Part shown: positions 7,738 through 13,165 of the stretch, piece after piece
Numbering within the stretch: the stretch's first letter is position 1
Layout of the letters: the number at the start of each line of letters is the position of its first letter
Assembly: GCA_016209005.1 (NCBI GenBank)
Contig: JACQWZ010000068.1
Location: forward strand, 1-16,810
DNA length: 16,810 nt
Source: Candidatus Kuenenbacteria bacterium
GTDB taxonomy: Bacteria > Patescibacteriota > Patescibacteriia > UBA2591 > PGYQ01
Reading direction: 5' to 3'
Notes under the pieces: generated by a model
Told to the model about the DNA's origin: nothing
What the model saw: only the letters and a program-made list of their open reading frames with translations
Databases searched by the model: none
Program-made: the position numbers and the translations under genes

Positions 7738-8265
7738 ATGATAAAATTAAATAAAAAAGGCTTTACCCATCACCTTTTTTTAAAAAAAGGTGAAGGGTTT
7801 ACCTTAATTGAGTTATTAGTCGTCATCGCCATTATCGCCTTATTGTCCACCATCGCCGTTGTTTCCTTAGGCGGAGCTAGAGTAAAAGCTAGAGATGCTA
7901 AAAGAGTCGCCGATGTTAAACAAATGCAAACTGCTTTAGAAATGTATTTTAATAACAATAATTCATATTTACCTCTTGCTAGTGCTACAATTACAGCAAC
8001 CAATTTTAATGCGGTAATAAAAACCCCACCTTTGGCGCCAACTCCTCGAGATGGTACTTGTAGTGAAACAACTGAGAATCCATATATATATGCTGCAACA
8101 GAGGGTACTCCAGCAGCAGCATGTACAACGGGTCTATGTCATGGCTATCAAATACAATTTTGTTTAGGCGCTACTACGGGTGGTTTAAGTGCTGGTGTTC
8201 ATTGTGCTACTCAAGATGGTATTGAAACTGGTATTGGTGCTTGTTCCATAGCTATTACTCCTTAA
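7738..8265 (+). CDS. Type IV prepilin with a palindrome-derived insert in its leader
   Basis: I choose the ATG at 7738 (175 residues). It has a strong Shine-Dalgarno sequence (GAAGGGGGGTGAG), unlike the TTG at 7699. The class III prepilin site is G20|F21 followed by TLIELLVVIAIIALLSTIA, with Glu25 at mature position +5. The mature N-terminal helix then leads through KARDAKRVADVKQMQTAL into a Cys-containing globular head. A second GFT at residues 8-10 lacks Glu at +5 and is not expected to be cut. Residues 11-22 are encoded by a 36-bp insertion between two TTTACC repeats; removing it would restore an ordinary KKGFTLIELL leader. Prepilin peptidase and PilB/PilC would process and assemble it. 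The Shine-Dalgarno sequence, and the terminator at 8429-8473, suggest it is strongly expressed, perhaps as the major pilin. Confidence 0.92.
   Translation: MIKLNKKGFTHHLFLKKGEGFTLIELLVVIAIIALLSTIAVVSLGGARVKARDAKRVADVKQMQTALEMYFNNNNSYLPLASATITATNFNAVIKTPPLAPTPRDGTCSETTENPYIYAATEGTPAAACTTGLCHGYQIQFCLGATTGGLSAGVHCATQDGIETGIGACSIAITP
7766..7797. repeat. CCCTCACC-family palindrome inside the prepilin gene
   Basis: A 32-bp palindrome: CCCATCACCTTTTTTT followed directly by AAAAAAAGGTGAAGGG, with one mismatched pair. Direct repeats TTTACC at 7762-7767 and 7798-7803 lie 36 bp apart, consistent with an insertion that kept the frame. Related copies are at 9835-9869 and 13738-13771, with a long-loop copy at 10525-10626. 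Confidence 0.8.
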
Positions 8266-8297
8266 AGAAATTGTTTATTTAGTAGACATTATTAATT

Positions 8298-8415
8298 TCA
8301 GGACTTACGCAGTTTAATCAAAAAATGGCTAAAGTTAGCGAAAATTGAATTTTTGTTAATTTTTCATTTTTAGCTAATATTAGCCAAATGCACATTAATA
8401 GTGCGTAACTCCTGA
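8298..8415 (-). mobile_element. 118-bp MITE-like palindromic element, copy 4 (inverted)
   Basis: A full-length copy in the opposite orientation, starting TCAGGACTTACGCA and ending TGCGTAACTCCTGA, just downstream of the first prepilin gene. It shares the single-base variant of copy 3. Confidence 0.87.
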
Positions 8416-8428
8416 ATTTTATAAAATT

Positions 8429-8473
8429 AAAACAAAAACCCCGATTACTAAAAAATCGGGTTTTTGTTTTTTT
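8429..8473 (+). terminator. Rho-independent terminator after the first prepilin gene
   Basis: An A-rich arm ending in ACCCCGATT pairs with AATCGGGT plus a T-rich arm, with a 7-nt loop and one bulged C, and is followed by a run of Ts (TTTTTGTTTTTTT). This is the clearest intrinsic terminator in the window. It would end the pilus transcript or isolate the first prepilin from the RAYT. Confidence 0.8.
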
Positions 8474-8480
8474 AAATTAA

Positions 8481-8516
8481 CTTTTCCTTCCCCTTCTCCT
8501 TTCCCTTTCCCCTCCC
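8481..8516 (+). repeat. 36-nt pure pyrimidine tract next to the REP
   Basis: Only C and T occur across 36 nt, as short C-runs separated by T-runs, ending exactly where the REP palindrome begins. It carries no reading frame of note. It could form unusual DNA structure or be part of the RAYT cassette end. Confidence 0.7.
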
Positions 8517-8547
8517 AAATCTTACGAGGTTCGACCTCGTAAGATTT
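8517..8547. repeat. REP palindrome upstream of the RAYT
   Basis: Perfect 13-bp arms (AAATCTTACGAGG / CCTCGTAAGATTT) enclose the loop TTCGA. The same core recurs inside the RAYT gene (8791-8819) and just after it (9292-9320). The following 31 bp (8541-8571) are repeated at 9326-9356 with two differences. Confidence 0.9.
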
Positions 8548-8618
8548 GACTGATAATTTAAACTCTACTAATATTAAAATAATTTAAAAATAAAAAATAA
8601 TTTGTTAAAAATAAAATT

Positions 8619-9293
8619 ATGCTTAAACCACCATTTGTTGAAGATGAAATTTATCATATTTATAATCGAGGCGTTGAGAAAAGAAATATTTTTCTTGACG
8701 ACAAAGATTATCTTAGATTTATTCACGATCTTTTTGAATTTAATGACGAGGAACCAGCTTTAAATATTTACTATCGCTTACCGCAAATCAAATCTTACGA
8801 GGTCGAACCTCGTAAGATTGAAAAAACAAGAATAAGGAAATTATTAGTAGAAATTTTAGTTTTTACTTTAATGCCAAATCATTTTCATTTGATTTTAAAA
8901 CAAAAAAAAGAAGGCGGAATTGTAAGATTTATGCAAAAATTGGGAACTGGGTATACGATGTATTTTAATCAAAAATATGAAAGAGTTGGTAGTTTATTTC
9001 AAGGCAAATTCAAAGCCGTTCACATTGAAAAAGAATCTCATTTTACTCATTTACCATTTTACATCCACACAAATCCATTAAAAAATTTAGGGAACTCAAT
9101 TTCCAAATTAGAAGAATACCGCTGGAGTAGTTTTCCTGATTATATTGGTAAAAAGAATTTTCCCTCTGTAACTTCAAGAGAATTATTTTTAGATTTTTTT
9201 GGAGGTGAAGAAAAATATTTAGAACAAACAAAACAATGGATTAAAGAAAGAAAAAATAATTTTGAAAAAATTAAAGAAATAACTTTAGAATAA
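8619..9293 (+). CDS. REP-associated tyrosine transposase (RAYT, IS200/Y1 family)
   Basis: A 224-residue single-strand nuclease of the Y1_Tnp/HUH family. It opens with the typical IYHIYNRGVEKRNIF, has the HUH pair His88-Phe-His90 in LMPNHFHLIL, and a helix GYTMYFNQKYERVGSLFQGKF (111-131) holding candidate catalytic tyrosines (112, 115 or 120), then the HLPFYIHTNPL block. RAYTs bind and cut REP hairpins in single-stranded DNA. REP palindromes flank the gene, and a third lies in its coding sequence, supplying residues 58-67 in a linker before the HUH motif. The gene splits the two prepilin genes. The frame is intact and both histidines are present, so it may be active. The start ATG at 8619 has no Shine-Dalgarno sequence. 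Confidence 0.93.
   Translation: MLKPPFVEDEIYHIYNRGVEKRNIFLDDKDYLRFIHDLFEFNDEEPALNIYYRLPQIKSYEVEPRKIEKTRIRKLLVEILVFTLMPNHFHLILKQKKEGGIVRFMQKLGTGYTMYFNQKYERVGSLFQGKFKAVHIEKESHFTHLPFYIHTNPLKNLGNSISKLEEYRWSSFPDYIGKKNFPSVTSRELFLDFFGGEEKYLEQTKQWIKERKNNFEKIKEITLE
8791..8819. repeat. REP palindrome inside the RAYT coding sequence
   Basis: Perfect 12-bp arms (AATCTTACGAGG / CCTCGTAAGATT) with loop TCGAA, the reverse orientation of the flanking REPs, which have TTCGA. It is translated in frame as SYEVEPRKI, so the gene contains its own presumed target. Confidence 0.9.
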
Positions 9294-9320
9294 TCTTACA
9301 AGGTTCGACCTCGTAAGATT
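9292..9320. repeat. REP palindrome downstream of the RAYT
   Basis: Arms AATCTTACAAGG / CCTCGTAAGATT with one mismatch and loop TTCGA, overlapping the end of the RAYT stop codon. It is followed by a 31-bp stretch (9326-9356) that matches the sequence after the upstream REP at 29 of 31 positions. Confidence 0.88.
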
Positions 9321-9366
9321 ATTCTAAGATTTGACTAATAATTTAAACTCTATTAAACTAAAAAAC

Positions 9367-9834
9367 ATGAAAAAAAAATTAAAAAACAACAAAGGTTTTG
9401 GGTTGATTGAATTGTTGGTTGTTATTGGTATTATCGCCTTATTGTCTACAATTGCTATGGTTAGTTTAAATGGCGCTAAACAAAAAGCCAGAGACGCAAA
9501 AAGAATTGCTGACGCTAAACAAATGCAAATTGCTTTAGATTTATATTTTGATAAAAAAGAACTTTATCCTATAGCGATTACAGCTATTATTTTAGGAACA
9601 GCAAATTATTCGTGTTTAAGTGAAAATGGATTTGTCGCGTCATGTAATATAGAGCTTGTTTATATGAAATTAATACCAACCGCACCAATTCCTCCAACAG
9701 GTAATCAATACACTTATATTTCCAGCGATGGCAATAATTATCAATTGTCTTTCACTTTGGAAAAAATTAATCAAGATCTTGGCCCGGGAGTTAATTGTTC
9801 AGCGACAAAAATAGGCATCTCTTGCGCTGAATAA
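9367..9834 (+). CDS. Type IV prepilin
   Basis: I use the ATG at 9367 (155 residues) rather than the TTG at 9331, because it gives a short, Lys-rich leader (MKKKLKNNKG). Cleavage after Gly10 leaves FGLIELLVVIGIIALLSTIA with Glu at +5. The mature helix continues with KARDAKRIADAKQMQIAL, closely similar to the first prepilin, and both proteins end in a head with a conserved GVxC motif (GVNC here, GVHC in the other). The leader here has no insert, so it shows what the first prepilin leader probably looked like before its insertion. The gene has a weak translation start and lies beyond the RAYT, so it may be a minor pilin or an alternative subunit. Confidence 0.92.
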   Translation: MKKKLKNNKGFGLIELLVVIGIIALLSTIAMVSLNGAKQKARDAKRIADAKQMQIALDLYFDKKELYPIAITAIILGTANYSCLSENGFVASCNIELVYMKLIPTAPIPPTGNQYTYISSDGNNYQLSFTLEKINQDLGPGVNCSATKIGISCAE

Positions 9835-9869
9835 ATCCCTCACCTTTTTTCAGAAAAAAGGTGAGGGAT
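9835..9869. repeat. CCCTCACC-family palindrome after the second prepilin gene
   Basis: 17-bp arms (ATCCCTCACCTTTTTTC / GAAAAAAGGTGAGGGAT) around one central base. It begins at the last base of the prepilin stop codon. TAAA flanks it on both sides (9832-9835 and 9869-9872), 37 bp apart. It can form a strong hairpin and may act as a transcript end, although no T-tract follows. The same sequence lies inside dnaG. Confidence 0.85.
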
Positions 9870-9870
9870 A

Positions 9871-9933
9871 AATTCGTGTTAATTAGTGAAAATAGGCTTG
9901 TGGTGAGCGAAGTCGAACCATTAGTGGTTGACT
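9871..9933 (+). repeat. TTCGTGT/TTAGTGGTTGACT block, copy 2, with a nested element
   Basis: It shares TTCGTGTTAATTAGTG and ATTAGTGGTTGACT with the blocks before pilB and ychF. Between the two parts lies TGGTGAGCGAAGTCGAACCA (9900-9919), a GC-richer sequence with TGGT/ACCA ends that looks inserted. The block ends 33 nt before the GH57 ATG. Confidence 0.5.
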
Positions 9934-9966
9934 TTATCATTTTTGATTTTTAATTTTTACATTTTT

Positions 9967-11229
9967 ATGTTTTGGCTTAATTTATTACATATTTATCAAC
10001 CGCCTGAACAAAAAAAGGAAATAATTAAAAAAATAACTATTCAGAGTTATTCTAAAATTTTAAATATTTTAAAAAAACGACCAGAAGAAAAAATCACTTT
10101 AAATATTAACGGCTCTTTGACCGAACAATTTGATAAATATGGATTTAAAAATATTATTAACAACATAAAAAAATTGGCTGAAAATGGTCAAATTGAATTA
10201 GTTGGAAGCGCCAAATATCATCTTATTCTTCCTCTTGTTCCAGAACAAGAAATTATTCGTCAAATAAAATTAAATTATCAAACTAATAAAAAATATTTTG
10301 GGAAAATTTATCAACCAAAAGGATTTTTTATTCCCGAATTAGCCTACAGCAAAAAAGTGGCTAGAATTTTAAAAAAATTAGGTTATCAATGGATTGTTTT
10401 AGACGAGATGGCATACAATGTAGGGGCGATTGGCCAATCGCCCAAAAATAGTTTTTATCAAATAAAAGGATTGAATAATTTTTATGTTTTTTTTAGAAAT
10501 CGCACGATAAGCAATCTATTTTTTACCCCTCACCACAAAAATGCCACACGCGTTAGAAATCAAATTTTGCGATCTAGCGAAGCAAGAAATATTTCAATAC
10601 CACAGGTGTTAACTCGCGGTGAGGGGTTTACCGGAGAAATAAAAAATTCTAAAGATTTTTTTAAAATTTTAAATAAAACCGATTTACCTAACAATACTTT
10701 AATTACCGCTTTAGATGGAGAAAATTTAGGGCATCATCAATTAAAAATGGCGGAGATTTGGCAAGAAATTTTAGATTCAAAAAAATTGCAAACAATAACT
10801 TTTTCAGAATATTTTGATCGCGAATTAAATCTAAAAAATATAAAAATAATTGAACCCCAAGAATGTAGTTGGGCGTCAAAAGAATCAGAATTAAAAAAAG
10901 GAATTCCTTTCTTTTTGTGGAATAATCCAAATAATAAAATTCACCAGTTACAATGGAAATTTTCGAGATTAGCCATTAAAATTGTTACTCAAGCTAATAA
11001 AAATAAAAATATCAGAAAAGAATTAGACCAAGCTTTATTTAGTTGCCAATATTGGTGGGCTAATTATGGTTTACATTGGAGTCCGGGAATGATTCAAAAG
11101 GGCGCTGAAAAATTATTAAAAGTAATTCGATTGGCTCATGAGGCAAAATTTATAAATTTAGATTCTCTTCAAAAAGCGCAAAACTTTTATAATAAAATTA
11201 TTTTGACTACAGAAGAACAAAAAAATTAA
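9967..11229 (+). CDS. Glycoside hydrolase family 57-type protein with an in-frame insert
   Basis: I use the ATG at 9967 (420 residues), which begins MFWLNLLHIYQPP; the upstream TTG at 9928 would only add a low-complexity leader. The protein has GH57 features: the N-terminal LHIYQP strand (His8), GFFIPELAYS with Glu124, and ALDGENLGHHQ with Asp250 as the likely acid/base position. GH57 enzymes act on alpha-glucans, so starch or glycogen processing is the best guess; the substrate is not shown. A Trp-rich helical block (SCQYWWANYGLHWSPGM) lies near 358-374. Residues 188-222 appear inserted: they lie between two TTTACC repeats 105 bp apart and carry CCCTCACC-type ends. Removing them leaves a plausible SNLFFTGEIKNSKDFF core. 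Confidence 0.82.
   Translation: MFWLNLLHIYQPPEQKKEIIKKITIQSYSKILNILKKRPEEKITLNINGSLTEQFDKYGFKNIINNIKKLAENGQIELVGSAKYHLILPLVPEQEIIRQIKLNYQTNKKYFGKIYQPKGFFIPELAYSKKVARILKKLGYQWIVLDEMAYNVGAIGQSPKNSFYQIKGLNNFYVFFRNRTISNLFFTPHHKNATRVRNQILRSSEARNISIPQVLTRGEGFTGEIKNSKDFFKILNKTDLPNNTLITALDGENLGHHQLKMAEIWQEILDSKKLQTITFSEYFDRELNLKNIKIIEPQECSWASKESELKKGIPFFLWNNPNNKIHQLQWKFSRLAIKIVTQANKNKNIRKELDQALFSCQYWWANYGLHWSPGMIQKGAEKLLKVIRLAHEAKFINLDSLQKAQNFYNKIILTTEEQKN
10525..10626. repeat. Long-loop CCCTCACC-family element inside the GH57 gene
   Basis: The ends ACCCCTCACC and GGTGAGGGG are inverted repeats enclosing about 80 bp that contain smaller inverted pieces (CGCGTTA against TTAACTCGCG). Direct repeats TTTACC lie at 10522-10527 and 10627-10632, exactly 105 bp apart. 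The whole block is translated in frame and, as in the prepilin, its product ends in GEGFT. Confidence 0.7.
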
Positions 11230-11247
11230 TTATAACTACTCACTGTT

Positions 11248-11333
11248 GTCATTGCGAGAAGGCTTCCGACGAAGCAATCTTTATTAATATTGACTAGAGA
11301 TTGCTTCGATTTGAGTACAAAGCTCGCAATGAC
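11248..11333. repeat. CATTGCGAG/GAAGCAATCT long hairpin repeat, copy 1
   Basis: The ends GTCATTGCGAG and CTCGCAATGAC are exact inverted repeats, and the inner parts GAAGCAATCT and AGATTGCTTC also pair, around an AT-rich centre. It is 86 bp long and lies between the GH57 gene and ychF. A 116-bp relative is at 14980-15095. Confidence 0.88.
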
Positions 11334-11389
11334 GGTGATGGGTGATGTAAGCAGTTACAAAATTGGAGCTTGAAAATTGAAAATTTTAT

Positions 11390-11429
11390 TTATTAGTGTT
11401 TATTAGTGTTTTTAAATTAGTGGCTGACT
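11390..11429 (+). repeat. TTATTAGTGT repeat plus TTAGTGGCTGACT, copy 3
   Basis: Two tandem TTATTAGTGT units, a short A/T spacer and TTAGTGGCTGACTTTATCATT, ending about 38 nt before the ychF ATG. The layout matches the blocks before pilB and the GH57 gene. Confidence 0.5.
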
Positions 11430-11467
11430 TTATCATTATTAATTTTCTACCAGCTACAAGCTAATTT

Positions 11468-12461
11468 ATGAAAGTTGGAATTGTCGGCCTGCCAAATGTT
11501 GGAAAATCCACTTTATTTAAGGCCTTAACTAAAAAACAAGTGAATATTGCCGATTATCCTTTTTGCACCATTGAACCCAATATTGGAATCGTTGAAGTGC
11601 CAGATGAACGTTTGGAAAAATTAGCCACGATTTCACATTCAGCTAAAATTATTCCAACGATCATTGAATTTATAGATATTGCCGGTTTAGTTGAAGGGGC
11701 TTCAAAAGGCGAAGGACTGGGTAATAAATTTCTTTCTCACATTAAAGAGGTGGACGCCATTTGCCATGTGGTAAAAAATTTTAAAGAAGATAATTCTCAG
11801 CATGATATTCAAATTATAAACATAGAATTAATTTTAGCTGATTTAAATGTAGTAGATAAAAAAATGGAAACTTTAAAAAAACAAAACAAAAGTAATTTAG
11901 ATAAAATTTTATTAAAAACCATTGAGGTTTTAGAAAAAATAAAAAATAATCTTGAGCAAGAAAAATTAGCAAAATCAGTTGAGCTATCAGAAGAAGAAGC
12001 AAGTTTAATTAAAGAATTAAACTTGCTTACTTTAAAGCCAATACTCTATATTTTTAATGTTGATGAAAAAGATTTAATATCCTTTTCTCCAACTTCCAAT
12101 CTCCAATCTCCAATCTCCCAATTAGCAACTATATATAAAAGAATTAAAAATAAAAAACACTGGCTTAGATCAACTTATCACAGCCAGTTATGAAACTCTT
12201 AATTTAATCACTTTTTTTACTTCCGGTCCCCAAGAAACTCGCGCTTGGACAATTATCAAAGGAACAAAAGCCCCTGAAGCCGCAGGAAAAATTCATACAG
12301 ATTTTCAAAAAGGGTTTATCAAAGCGGAAATAATTGATTGGCAAAATTTTATTGAAGCCGGAGACGAAGTAAAAGCTAAAGAAAAAGGACTAATGCGTTT
12401 AGAAGGAAAAAACTACATTATTCAAGATGGCGATGTAGTCCATTTTAAATTTAGTGTTTGA
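11468..12461 (+). pseudogene. ychF: YchF/OLA1-type GTPase, frameshifted and internally shortened
   Basis: The first frame (11468-12193) is the YchF GTPase domain: GLPNVGKS (7-14), the DIAGLVEGASKGEGLGNKF switch (70-88) and the NVDE base-recognition motif (196-199). After about residue 205 it runs into a tandem CCAATCT heptamer run (12089-12124), then unrelated residues and a stop. From about 12126 the +1 frame resumes YchF sequence: a KELKIKNTGLDQLITASY helix, then TGS-domain hallmarks TSGPQETRAWTI, APEAAGKIHTDFQKGFIKAE and EGKNYIIQDGDVVHF, ending at 12461. About 25-30 residues normally found between NVDE and this helix appear to be missing. YchF is an ATPase linked to ribosomes and is near-universal, so real loss would be notable. 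A sequencing or assembly error at the repeat cannot be excluded. Confidence 0.88.
12089..12124 (+). repeat. CCAATCT heptamer tandem run at the ychF break
   Basis: Five 7-bp units: CCAACTT, three CCAATCT, and an altered last unit CCCAATT. Such repeats are typical of the spacers in this window and foreign to a GTPase gene. Because 7 is not a multiple of 3, gain or loss of a unit shifts the frame. Confidence 0.8.
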
Positions 12462-12501
12462 TTACTTTGAATTATGAAATTTAAAGTAAATCTTAATTTC
12501 A

Positions 12502-12632
12502 AAATCCTAAATCCTAAATAAATTCAAATGACCAAAATCCAAAATACAAAACAATAAAAAAATCTGTTGTTTTGAATTTAGATATTTGAATTTTGAATTT
12601 GTTTAGAATTTAGATATTAGGATTTAGGATTT
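12502..12632. repeat. Long hairpin between the convergent ychF and rpsT ends
   Basis: Outer arms AAATCCTAAATCCTAA (12502-12517) and TTAGGATTTAGGATTT (12617-12632) pair perfectly over 16 bp. An inner hairpin CAAAACAA / TTGTTTTG (12547-12574) has A/T runs in its loop. The right arm reaches the rpsT stop codon. It could act as a two-way terminator. The arms resemble the AAATCCC-type ends of the four-helix-bundle cassettes. Confidence 0.6.
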
Positions 12633-12891
12633 ACAGGGTATTGAATTTTTTCATCATTCGCGATTTTTTTCTAGCGGCGGTGTTTTTTTTAATTATTTTC
12701 TTTTGAACAGCTTTATCAAGGACTTTTTGCATTGCATCAATCATTTCTTTGGCTTCTTCTTTTTTTTTGGTAATAAAAACTTTTTGAGTTTTTTTAATTA
12801 AATCTTTGAGATTTTTTTTAATATTATTATTCCTTAATTGTCTTTTTTTATTTTGTCTTAAAGATTTAATAGCCGCTTGTTTTATAGGCAT
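12631..12891 (-). CDS. rpsT: 30S ribosomal protein S20
   Basis: An 86-residue, strongly basic, all-helical protein with the S20 pattern: MPIKQAAIKSLRQNKKRQLRN at the start (S20 usually has a KSAxKRxRxxxKRxxRN block), a central KKTQKVFITKKKEEAKEMI helix and the closing KKIIKKNTAARKKSRMMKKF, matching the family's GxIHKNxAARxKSRL element. Length is normal. S20 binds 16S rRNA early in small-subunit assembly. It is the only complete - strand gene in the window, convergent with ychF and divergent from dnaG. Its ATG has no Shine-Dalgarno sequence and lies 9 nt from a strong hairpin at 12901-12925. Confidence 0.94.
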   Translation of the reverse strand: MPIKQAAIKSLRQNKKRQLRNNNIKKNLKDLIKKTQKVFITKKKEEAKEMIDAMQKVLDKAVQKKIIKKNTAARKKSRMMKKFNTL

Positions 12892-12900
12892 AAAAAGTAA

Positions 12901-12925
12901 ACAAAATTTATCAGATAAATTTTGT
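12901..12925 (-). promoter_or_regulatory. Hairpin in the rpsT leader
   Basis: A perfect 12-bp inverted repeat (ACAAAATTTATC / GATAAATTTTGT) with a one-base centre lies 9 nt upstream of the rpsT start codon. It is the strongest of the AAATTT start-site hairpins and could in principle serve S20 autoregulation, but nothing else supports that. Confidence 0.5.
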
Positions 12926-13165
12926 AAAATTTCTAATTTCTAATTTCTAATTTCTAATCAATTTTAATCATTCAAAATTTATTCGAAATTTCACCCAGAA
13001 GGCAACCAGCCTCTGGCTGGCAAAATTCAAAATTGGAAATTATTTAATATTAAAAAATAAAAGTTAAAAACACTAAACGCTAATAAAAATAGTTTAACAT
13101 AAATTTATTTTTATGCAAATTGTTTTGCAAATCTTAAATCATAAATCTTAAATCTTAAATTATTT
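12926..13165. other. rpsT-dnaG divergent spacer with heptamer runs
   Basis: No gene was found. It contains a TTTCTAA heptamer run (12929-12957), the second double-hairpin repeat (12991-13020), an ATGCAAAT inverted repeat (13113-13130) and a TCTTAAA heptamer run (13134-13160) ending at the dnaG start codon. Promoters for both genes must lie here, but I cannot place them. Confidence 0.5.
12991..13020. repeat. Double-hairpin repeat (CACCC and CAGCC..GGCTG), copy 2
   Basis: TCACCCAGAAGGCAACCAGC followed by CTCTGGCTGG. The CCAGCC-TCT-GGCTGG hairpin is intact; the CACCC half no longer pairs well. It is related to 4017-4046. Confidence 0.6.

Noticed and set aside
7770..8003. A - strand ORF of 77 codons inside the first prepilin gene
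   Set aside because: It is the shadow of the conserved prepilin N-terminus and of the palindrome.
1..8415. The 118-bp repeats as a CRISPR array
   Set aside because: Copies are thousands of bases apart, include an inverted copy, and have no regular spacers or cas genes.
8526..8540. AGGTTCGACCT as a tRNA T-arm
   Set aside because: It is the loop of the REP palindrome. No acceptor, D or anticodon arms can be placed around it, and the same sequence occurs three times.
9928..9956. TTGACT-17-TAATTT as a promoter for the GH57 gene
   Set aside because: The -10 match is only 3 of 6 in very AT-rich DNA, and the other two copies of the block have no -10 at that spacing.
9928..9966. TTG start for the GH57 gene
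   Set aside because: It begins inside the TTAGTGGTTGACT repeat block and adds only low-complexity residues before the conserved LNLLHIYQPP strand.
12191..12193. TGA recoding to rescue ychF
   Set aside because: The downstream YchF sequence is in a different frame, so reading through this TGA would not restore it. TGA also ends the C-terminal frame at 12459-12461 at the expected place.
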